This document shows positions 25,980 through 32,895 of a DNA stretch of 64,000 nucleotides, one piece after another. Positions within the stretch are counted from its first letter, which is position 1. Every line of letters begins with the position of its first letter. Both the position numbers and the translations under genes were made by a program. Source of the stretch: Streptomyces sp. NBC_00353 (GTDB lineage: Bacteria; Actinomycetota; Actinomycetes; Streptomycetales; Streptomycetaceae); NCBI RefSeq assembly GCF_036108815.1, contig NZ_CP107985.1, forward strand, positions 7,685,501-7,749,500, given 5' to 3'. The notes below the pieces were generated by a model that did no database searches, was not told the DNA's origin, and was given only the letters and a program-made list of their open reading frames with translations.

Positions 25980-26510
25980 CAGGTCTCTCGCCCTGGACTC
26001 CTCGCTCGGGGTACACAACCCCTTGATGAAGTAGGGAAAGTTCTACCGTGCTCGTACAGTGACGGCCTTCAAAGCGTAAAGCGTCCATGCAAGCCTGTGA
26101 CTTGGACGTACAGGCCCGGCCTACTCGCCATGCTTGCGTCCTGGCCGCAGCTTGGCCGAGCGTACCTGTCGGCGACCCCTTCGTCCCGAACGCGATCACG
26201 GACTCAAGTGGCCTTGTGTGCCTGCTGTTTGACCAGGGCTGGCGCGCAAGGATCTGTCTGTAGTCGTCCATGGGAGTACGAGGAAGGCTGCTGTCTTTGG
26301 CCCCCCGTTTGGCCCCCTGAGCCGGCCAGAGCCAGGTGGGCCTACACCCGCTTTAGGAGTTCGATCGCTAGATCAGGCGAGCTCGCGGAACGGGCTCTCG
26401 TAGTTGCCCGGCAGTCCATCTGAGATCGCCGCTGGCCGTTCTCGTTCGACGCCGTTGATGTCAGTTGGTGATGTCAGCCAGCCGTTGCCGAGAGCGGCGG
26501 ATCCCGCCGG
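25980..26510. other. decayed element DNA with integrase-like scraps
   Basis: No gene. Bases 26025-26054 match a piece of the integrase fragment at 30972-31001 with two differences. From 26130 a segment is homologous to 29132-29204, and CGCTTTAGGAGTTC (26349-26362) recurs at 29450-29463. A doubled TTTGGCCCCC motif at 26297-26319 resembles sequence downstream of integrase genes. Confidence 0.6.
26130..26362. repeat. diverged duplicate block, copy 1
   Basis: Begins ATGCTTGCGTCCTGG and is recognisably homologous over ~70 bp to copy 2 at 29132 (ATGCTGGCTTCCTGG). Both copies later share CGCTTTAGGAGTTC. The middle parts have diverged in length (about 230 versus 330 bp). Confidence 0.55.
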
Positions 26511-27136
26511 TCACTCAAGCGGAACGCGAGCGACAGGGAGCTGCTCGTTGTGCTGCCACGTGAACGTTCGGTCCGGTTCGAGGCGGGCTTCTCCCCAGTG
26601 AATAGCGTGGATGCCGTTCTCCGCATCGGCGGTGAAGAAGATGCAGACCAGCTTCGCGGAAGCCCCAACTCTTCGAACGCTTCGTGCAGGCCCAGGTACT
26701 CATCCGTCGCCAGGCCGTCATCGAGGTCGAATAGCCCTTCTGGCGGCTGGGGCCCGTGAGCCCGGAACAGCCGACGCCGTGTGGGTGACGCGTTTGAAGG
26801 CAACCGAGCACGATCAAGCGGCCTCGGTCTGTCTGCGTACCGGAAGGGGAAGAAGGCGTGATCGTTGATCACTGCGTACTCGTACCCGCGCACCTCCCGT
26901 ACAGCCTCCTCCAGCTCCCGAGCCGTCTGCGCCAGGTGCTCGCGCACCAATCCGGCGAGGGCCACACCGTAGGGGCTGCGCTTCTTCAGCCCCACCGCAA
27001 GGTGTGCGGCATGCGCCTTCGCGTGCGCACTGGCCAGTTGCATCGGCATGGCTGCCGCCAGTGCGCCGGCATGCCGCCCGAACTTCTCGATCGCCCAAGC
27101 TGATGGCGCTATTGGTTCTTCACCCGACACGGACAT
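26511..27136 (-). pseudogene. frameshifted hypothetical gene
   Basis: The ATG at 27134-27136 follows GGAGGGG. The first frame gives a helical protein with AIEKFGRHAGALAAAMP, YEYAVINDHAFFPFRYAD and a region ending LGLHEAFEELGLP. At about 26640-26650 the sensible sequence switches frame to KLVCIFFTADAENGIHAIHW, then GEARLEPDRTFTWQHNEQLP, and stops at 26511-26513. The two parts read as a single protein of about 208 residues, so this is a one-base frameshift, either biological or a sequencing error. The family is not known to me. Confidence 0.65.
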
Positions 27137-27546
27137 GCAGCGTCCCCTCCGCCCGATCGCCCCGCCTCTCAACTGTGTGACACGTACATAAAGCGCGCAC
27201 AAGGGAGCGATCCGGCCACGACATGGGTACATGAACCGGTCCTCAGAACAGCCACAACTGATCACCGACTGCCGTGACCTGCGGCCTTCCACTCGATCAC
27301 CGCTCTGACCTGCGGCGCAGCCGTCGCCAGTTGTCAGCGCTGGTCACCAACGAGCGCCCTTCCACGGCCCCAGGACGGCCCGGGAGGGCGCTCGACTTCG
27401 TCTCACCGAAGAAGCCATGGCGCCGACGGCGTGGCGTGGCACGGGCTGTGAACCGACCACATGCTGCGCCTCTGACCGACGCTCGGAAAGTACATGCATG
27501 GCTACACAAGGGGAGTTCATACTGATGATCCCCTACTGGAGTGACC
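27137..27546. other. intergenic region, nothing recognised
   Basis: 410 bp between the frameshifted gene and the HEPN gene. It must contain the HEPN promoter, but no motif stands out. The HEPN ribosome binding site GGAG is at 27538-27541. Confidence 0.5.
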
Positions 27547-28794
27547 ATGGACCTGAGTGCCGAAGTCTACGCATGCTGCGAAATCCCTTGGGCTGCAACG
27601 ACTGTGGAAGAGAATTACTTTGCCGTTGAAGTCAATACGCATTTCGGTGACGCGCCAGTAAGTGCAATGGTTGTCATGGTGACCATGGCCACTGGAGACG
27701 GATTTGGCGTAGGGCTGAACCCGAGGGCGTATGAGGGGACGGTAGAGCTCTTCGAAGAGGAGATGCCAGATTGGATGCCCAAGGTTGGATTTTGCGATGC
27801 AGATGCCCAACCTCCAAAGACGAGTGTTTCTCTAAAATTCTTGCTACCGGATTGGAGTGGCCTCTACGTCGCCGATGAGAATGGACAGCCGGTAAAAAAT
27901 CCTCCCGCGTTCCAGGATCTGTACGACTGTATCCTGTTTTCCATCAACCAAGCCATCTATAGCATCGTGGAGGACGAGTCGGTCAGGGTTGGCCCGCTCT
28001 GTCACGGCGATCTAATTGGCGACGGGATTATTCGCATCAACCCCGCCATCTCTAACGAGCCGTTTTATGTCAAGCTACCCGCGACGACGCCTCTCGGAGC
28101 GTTCAATTCGGGAAAGTCAGGGTACGAGCCTGACCCCAACGGCGGCTTGGAGATGCCTCAGTATCCGCTGAGTTCGGCAGAACCTGTCCGAAGGCTCTTC
28201 TCCTGGATGCGTCGTTCGGTACTGAGGGCTCAGCGCAAGGAGTGGGCCGAGGCGATCGTCGCGCAGCAGGCATCCCTTGAGGATTGGATGCACTACCTGA
28301 TGTGCGGGATCGCCGCAGACCACGGATTCACTAGCTCAGAGTTTTCGGCGGCTGGGTTTGAAGAAAAGAATGCCGCAGAGACGTTCGGTATCCTAGCGTC
28401 TCACCTTGGAGGGAATTCTGAAACGGCATCTAAAGCGCAAAAGAAGGTTTGGAAGAACCGTAATGCGGTTGTTCATCGGGGAGAGCGCGCGACTGAGTTG
28501 CTATATGAAGAAGCTTATACTTCCGCAATGTTCGTGCAGAAGTGGGCACGGGACAGGCTACTCATTCCCGATGTTGCCAGGCGTCATCCGATCACTTCAT
28601 GGATAATTCACCACGATGATGCACCCCTGTCGGAGCGGGCTCGCGCTGGGGTTGCTGAGTTGCTGAGGCCCGGTGACCTCGTATCCCTTCCTGCGGTCAA
28701 TGATGGTCGCTCCTTGACCGATTTTCCGGCGCGTAATCTTTCTCGCCCTTCCGACTGTTGGGGAAAGGGTGTCAAAGTGCCCCGTCCGTTCTGA
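27547..28794 (+). CDS. HEPN-domain protein, candidate defence RNase
   Basis: A 415-residue soluble protein starting at ATG with GGAG 5 nt upstream (an in-frame GTG lies 6 nt earlier). The C-terminal third has an all-helical domain containing KNRNAVVHRGERA, i.e. the HEPN RNase signature R-x4-H (Arg305-His310), preceded by the helix EDWMHYLMCGIAADHG. The N-terminal ~200 residues are mixed alpha/beta and not recognised. HEPN proteins of this arrangement are frequently RNA-cleaving toxins or abortive-infection effectors. The gene is much AT-richer and uses more A/T-ending codons than the chromosome, indicating recent transfer. It stands alone, with no obvious antitoxin. Confidence 0.65.
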   Translation: MDLSAEVYACCEIPWAATTVEENYFAVEVNTHFGDAPVSAMVVMVTMATGDGFGVGLNPRAYEGTVELFEEEMPDWMPKVGFCDADAQPPKTSVSLKFLLPDWSGLYVADENGQPVKNPPAFQDLYDCILFSINQAIYSIVEDESVRVGPLCHGDLIGDGIIRINPAISNEPFYVKLPATTPLGAFNSGKSGYEPDPNGGLEMPQYPLSSAEPVRRLFSWMRRSVLRAQRKEWAEAIVAQQASLEDWMHYLMCGIAADHGFTSSEFSAAGFEEKNAAETFGILASHLGGNSETASKAQKKVWKNRNAVVHRGERATELLYEEAYTSAMFVQKWARDRLLIPDVARRHPITSWIIHHDDAPLSERARAGVAELLRPGDLVSLPAVNDGRSLTDFPARNLSRPSDCWGKGVKVPRPF

Positions 28795-28815
28795 TTGGGT
28801 AACAGGTCGGCGGAG

Positions 28816-28960
28816 CGGCTTTGGGCTGGAGCTGCTTTGGGGCGAGTGATCATGGCCCGTTAAGCTGATGGCGAGTCGGGCAGTCTGTGGACCTGCCCGT
28901 TAAAGCACGACGTTGGGCCATGATCTTAGAGGCTCGCCCCAAAGTGGCTGCCTAAAGCCG
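28816..28960. repeat. 145-bp palindromic MITE-like element
   Basis: Two long imperfect arms (28816-28858 and 28915-28960) include perfect GATCATGGCCC/GGGCCATGATC and CTTTGGGGCGAG/CTCGCCCCAAAG pairings. Inside them is a second perfect hairpin, CGGGCAG (28877-28883) with CTGCCCG (28893-28899). It starts 22 bp after the HEPN stop. It could fold as a large structured RNA, act as a terminator, or be a non-autonomous mobile element. Confidence 0.75.
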
Positions 28961-30137
28961 TGGAGCCGACCGCCCCAGCCATAGAGGGTGTTCCCTGACC
29001 TTCGCCCGCATGCACGCAGCGGGCCGCCGGGCCCGGCCAGCCGGGGCGCAGACAGGAGGCAGGCCGGGCCGCTGAGGCGGCCCGTGCCCGCGCCGTGCGC
29101 GGGCCTTGACTGAGGGCCGGGCCGGGTCTCAATGCTGGCTTCCTGGACGCAGGTTGGACGAACGCACCTACCGACGACCTCTTCTTCCCGAATAAGGTCC
29201 CGGGCCGCGTCCGAACCTGGTCCTGATTTATGCAGGTCAGGCCCTTGGTATGGCTTGGCCTCCGTGGGTTCTGGAGTCGTAGTCGGAGAAGATCTTCTCC
29301 CAGATTTCTCCCAGCCGCGGAGCGTTCCCGGGCCGAGAGGCGGCGCGTCGGCAGATTTACAGAGGGCTCCCCTTAACCCCTCTCACCTGCAGCTTCTCCA
29401 TCGCTAGACACTCCTGGGGCACACCTGGGGGAAGGTGCCCGGAGAACACCGCTTTAGGAGTTCCTTCCGGCGGTCCAAGGGCCGGGTATGCGGCTCGCTA
29501 GCGTCCTGCGCAGCGTCCGGCATCGACTTTCCTGGTACGGCAGGGTGCACCCGTGTTGCCGTCAAAGACTGCAGTCAGACCAGCGGTCTCGATGTCCTCC
29601 GGCGACAGAGTTCTTCAGGTGGTCACGTCACCTGAATGGCTGCCGCGATTCCCGACCATTCCGATCACGTGCCCGAGGGTCGTGGCACCCCGCTCCGATG
29701 CTGCCCGAGCGCGGTCCCGTAGCGGGCGGCGGTCAACGGCGCATCCCGTCCGCCGACACATGATGTGACGTCAGTCTGTATTTGGCGAAGGGCTACTGAG
29801 TTCACGTCAGGCATTCATCTGACAGCCTCAAAGGCAGGTTCGGCAGCCGTGTGGCGGCGCCGCGAACTGGGTCGCTTCTCTACCGCCCTCGGGAGACATC
29901 CGCCGAGGTGTCACACACCCACACGACGGCAGTCACTGTCTGTGCATGAACGAGCACTCTTAGGCTGATCTAGGTACGTTCATAGAGGGTTCTGATCGAT
30001 CACCCCAGTCCACGCCGGATTGCCCAAGGGGTCCCACCCCAGCTGCATGAATGTCTTCGGTGCCGTTGGGGCCGATCTCAGGCAACCAATGGGCTGCGAA
30101 GTCCTTCCGGCACATCCAGTCACACAGGAGGTACGTC
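28961..30137. other. gene-free stretch of the island
   Basis: Apart from duplicate copy 2 (29132-29463) no coding or RNA gene is supportable. 29020-29125 is extremely GC-rich. 29290-29315 carries a doubled CTTCTCCCAGATTTCTCCC-like motif of the type found downstream of integrases. Confidence 0.5.
29132..29463. repeat. diverged duplicate block, copy 2
   Basis: Homologous at its start to 26130-26200 and at its end (CGCTTTAGGAGTTC) to 26349-26362. Probably the 3' flank of two related, now decayed, integrative elements. Confidence 0.55.
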
Positions 30138-30359
30138 ATGAGCGCTTTCTCGATCTTCAACGGCCGCGGTGGCCGAGGTGGTGGCCGTGGCGGCTACGGC
30201 GGACGTGGCGGTTACGGCGGACGTGGCGGTTACGGCGGACGTGGCGGCCGTGGCGGACGTGGCGGCCGTGGCGGCTACGGCGGACGTGGCGGTTACGGCG
30301 GCGGCTATGGCGGCGGCTACGGCGGCGGCTACGGCGGCGGCTACGGCGGCGGCTACTAA
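30138..30359 (+). CDS. glycine/tyrosine-rich small protein (RGG/GGY repeats)
   Basis: A 73-residue protein with a textbook AGGAGG 7 nt before the ATG. After a short N-terminus (MSAFSIFNGRGG) it consists almost wholly of Gly-Gly-Tyr and Gly-Gly-Arg units, grading from RGGYGG repeats to an uninterrupted GGGY series at the C-terminus. There is no Sec signal. It is followed at 117 bp by the start of an ABC exporter gene, truncated by recombination. Two readings are possible: a secreted Gly-rich (RiPP- or microcin-like) peptide with its own exporter, or an RGG-type RNA-binding low-complexity protein. The codons are strongly repetitive, which invites slippage. Confidence 0.7.
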   Translation: MSAFSIFNGRGGRGGGRGGYGGRGGYGGRGGYGGRGGRGGRGGRGGYGGRGGYGGGYGGGYGGGYGGGYGGGY

Positions 30360-30475
30360 GCATCGCCGCCTCACCCGAGGATCGTCATCGGGGGGGCGAC
30401 GGCGCGTCCCGTCCGTCGCCCCCCTTCCGCCGCATGCCCCCACCCGGCTCCCTCCCCGAGAAGAGGTGACCCTGC

Positions 30476-30809
30476 TTGGCGGACGCGACACACGCCGACT
30501 CGGCTCACATCAAGCCCGTGGCCCCGGCGGCCGAGGACAGTCCAGTGCCCCTTGCGGCGGCCGTGTCTTCGGCCGACGCGTTCCGCCGCTTCTGGCCGTG
30601 GGCACGCCCCGACCGGTACCGGCTCGCCGCGAGTGCCGTCCTTCTCATCGCGGGGTCCGCGGGTGAAGTCGCTTCGGTGTGGCTCTTCAAGAACCTGGTC
30701 GACCAAGTCCTGATCCCCCACCGGTTCACAGCGTTCCTGCCGCTGGCCGGACTCATGGCCGCCGTGGCTGTGGTCGCGGCGCACCACGGCATCCGCTTCG
30801 ACCATTCGC
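30476..30809 (+). pseudogene. truncated ABC exporter (N-terminal transmembrane part)
   Basis: Starts at TTG with GAGGTG 7 nt upstream. After an Ala-rich lead come FRRFWPWARPDRYRLAASAV, a transmembrane helix, VWLFKNLVDQVLIPHRFTAF and LPLAGLMAAVAVVAAHHGIR: the first two helices of a type I ABC exporter of the lipid/peptide/drug class. At about 30809 the homology ends and integrase sequence begins in another frame. The nucleotide-binding domain is absent, so the product cannot transport by itself. Confidence 0.75.
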
Positions 30810-31001
30810 AGGAAGCGAGCGATCTTCCACAACGCGCTCGGCTACGCGGTCGACGCCGGGCTTCTGCCCCAGAACCCTCCCGCCCAGGTCCAGTGGAAGG
30901 CACCTGAGCAGGTGGAAGAGGAGCTGGACCCCGCGACGGTGCCTGACCCTCGACAGGCGCTCGCGCTGCTCGATGAAGTAGAGAAAGTTCTACCGCGCTC
31001 G
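30810..31001 (+). pseudogene. tyrosine integrase fragment
   Basis: In one frame the sequence reads RKRAIFHNALGYAVDAGLLP, QVQWKAPEQVEEELDPATVP and DPRQALALLDEVEKV. This is the core-binding region leading into the catalytic domain of actinomycete site-specific tyrosine recombinases (…FHNALGYAVDAGLL..NP…VDPATVPDPRQV..LL). Both the N-terminal and the catalytic RHRY parts are missing. Confidence 0.8.
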
Positions 31002-31036
31002 CTGACACCGAAGGTGAGCCGCTGTGGGCGAGTTGT

Positions 31037-31414
31037 TCACACCACCCCCAACTCGGTGTCGGGCCGGCAGTGGATGCAGGCCCGGATCCCGTCGGCGAGG
31101 GCGGCGAGGGCCCGCTCGCGAGTGATGGCGCGGTGGCGCTTCCCCGCGGCGTAGCAGCCGCCGACCCCGATGCTGAGCTCAATGATCCAGTCGGGGGTGG
31201 GCGGCCGCCGCTCCTCGCCCTGCTGCCGCTCCTTCTCCCGCTGCTCGACCGCCGCGATGGCCTCGCCGATGCGCTCTACCCACATGGCGTGCCAGGTCCG
31301 CAGAGTACGGAGGCGAGGAAGATCCGGCGGCAGGTAGGACACGTGTTCGATTGCAGTTCGGTAGGTGTGGACATTGGGCGCCACCTGATCCGTGGGCGGG
31401 TGCAGCCCAGTCAT
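31037..31414 (-). CDS. DUF6233 family protein
   Basis: A 125-residue protein. The ATG at 31412-31414 is the most plausible start; longer frames give Trp/Pro-rich non-family sequence. The conserved pattern is complete: YLPPDLPRLRTLRTWHAMWV, then a charged helix (EREKERQQGEE context), PDWIIELSIG, VGGCYAAGKRHRAITRERAL and a C-terminal CIHCRPDTELG. DUF6233 genes are numerous in Streptomyces genomes, often in variable regions beside mobile elements; the function is unknown. The terminal C-x2-C may bind metal. Confidence 0.8.
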   Translation of the reverse strand: MTGLHPPTDQVAPNVHTYRTAIEHVSYLPPDLPRLRTLRTWHAMWVERIGEAIAAVEQREKERQQGEERRPPTPDWIIELSIGVGGCYAAGKRHRAITRERALAALADGIRACIHCRPDTELGVV

Positions 31415-31645
31415 GAGCCTTCGTCCGCTCGGGTTTCGTGGGCACGCCGGCCACCAAGCAGGTTGCCACCGTGCGCGGTTGTACACCCTTGTTGATGTCA
31501 GCTACTGATGGCCGATGGGTCGCGTCACCGACCCCGCACCCGACAGCGCTGTCACCCGAATGGCGCAAGATGACGTGCCACCCACATGGGTGAAGATCAA
31601 GCTGAGTACTGTCCCACCCGAGGCAATGCGTGAAAGGGGAACCAA

Positions 31646-31870
31646 ATGCGCATTCGACGAATCCTCGCCGCCGTCATCGCCACGGCAGCCCTCGCCGGAC
31701 TCGGCCTCGCAGGCGCCGCCACCGCCACCGCCGCCACCGCCACCGCCGCCACCGCCACCAGCCCCGCCGAAAGCCCCACCCCGGGTGAGTGCGAGAAGGG
31801 CGGCGGAACGGTCGATCGGGCGACCAACACCTGCAGGGGCGGTACGTTCGACGGGCAGATGGTCGACTAA
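31646..31870 (+). CDS. small secreted peptide
   Basis: A 74-residue precursor with AAAGGGGA before the ATG. Sec signal peptide: MRIRRILAAVIATAALAGLG to roughly the first Ala-Thr block; cleavage is likely within the Ala/Thr repeat (encoded by ACCGCC tandem triplets). The mature part is short with two cysteines (GECEKGGGTVDRATNTCRGG), compatible with one disulfide. The family is unknown; it could be a secreted signalling or antimicrobial peptide. Confidence 0.6.
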   Translation: MRIRRILAAVIATAALAGLGLAGAATATAATATAATATSPAESPTPGECEKGGGTVDRATNTCRGGTFDGQMVD

Positions 31871-32343
31871 GCCCCACTAGGCGCCCCACAGCCACGCGCT
31901 GCGGGGCGCTCCGGCGCGAGCGTAGCCGGGAGAGTCGCAGGGACCATGCCGACCCGTCGGGCACGCTGGGTCCGAGTCGACCCGAAAACACGTGGCGGGT
32001 GGGAACTCCTCATCTCGGCTGCCAGCTCGCGGCTCGTCATGATGGGCGAAGGGACGGACTGGCGCTCGCCTTCGAGGGCGCGCTCGCCCATGATGAGCGC
32101 CTGTTTCAAGGCGAGTGCAGTACTGAGAGGGTCTACCGCAAGCAACTACGCCCCGTGATCTCTGAAGGCGCCGAAGCCATGGGCAACATCTTCAGTGCCG
32201 AGTCTGACGACGACTGACAGTGCACCGGAAACCTCTGATGGAGGCGCCATGGCTCCCACTTTGGCTCCCCGCCCGCCGCGTGCGCTTCTTAGCAGGCCCC
32301 TGACCTGCGTTGGAGGGACTGAGATGCTCGTGAAGACTGTTGT

Positions 32344-32473
32344 GGCGGGCTTAAGGAGCGTCTAAGAAGTGGCTCAGGAAACTCCACCGTGGGCCTCTGT
32401 CAGGGGCCTTGATGCGGCTGGGCCGTCCCGTCCGTGGTCGTCCGGGGGGAGCGCCTGATGTCGTGCTGGGTGG
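32344..32473. repeat. right boundary repeat of the island
   Basis: Direct, imperfect copy of 23641-23768. It runs straight into an IS5-type transposase fragment. Confidence 0.7.
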
Positions 32474-32735
32474 GTCGTCACCGCCACGGCCGACGTCAAC
32501 GACGTCACGCAGATTCTGCCCCTGGTCGACGACATCCCGCCCGCCGTCCAGCAGATCCGGCGGACCACGCCGTCGACCCGACGCGTTGCTCCGTGACAAG
32601 GGGCTACGACAGGAACCCCGACTGGTGTGAGTTGCGCAAGCGCCGCATCCTGCCGGTGATCACCTGCAAGGGCGCCCCGAACATCAAGGGCCTGGGCAAG
32701 CTCTGTTACTGCAGGCAGCGTCGGCTGTGGCAGTG
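32474..32735 (+). mobile_element. IS5-family transposase remnant, multiple frameshifts
   Basis: Pieces in different frames read VTATADVNDVTQILPLVDDI, GGPRRRPDALLRDKG, then GYDRNPDWCELRKRRILPVI and TCKGAPNIKGLGKL. These are successive motifs of the DDE domain of IS5/IS427-type transposases (DVNDVTQ…LLADKGYDS…LRRRGI.PVI..KG). The element is dead. Confidence 0.8.
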
Positions 32736-32895
32736 GTCGTACTTGGCGCATCGGGCGCATCCGCACTGACAGAAGAGCCGGCACGCGCGCGTAGTTTCTC
32801 GGCCCTGCCCGCCTTGCTACTCACAACCCCTTTCACCACCGTGAGCGGTCGGTCTGCTGATCGACTGTGTCGGTGGTGGCTGGGACGATCGGCGC

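Larger units (their letters stand above)
31871..32895. other. right edge of the island, no intact gene
   Basis: One plus-strand frame ends in a plausible C-terminus (RLFQGECSTERVYRKQLRPV, ...AMGNIFSAESDDD, stop 32215-32217) but its upstream part is nonsense, so at most a gene tail survives. CATGGCTCCCACTTTGGCTCCC near 32248 is another integrase-flank-like doublet. The boundary repeat and IS5 scraps follow. Confidence 0.5.

Noticed and set aside
28816..28960. Retron msr-msd RNA
   Set aside because: The inverted-repeat layout is suggestive, but no reverse transcriptase gene is in the window.
30160..30355. Tandem short repeats as a possible CRISPR array
   Set aside because: The repeats are GGC/TAC/CGT codons of the Gly-rich peptide, with no spacers and in frame with a good RBS.
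31715..31760. GCCACC triplet tandem repeat as a regulatory microsatellite
   Set aside because: It encodes the Ala-Thr run at the end of a signal peptide.
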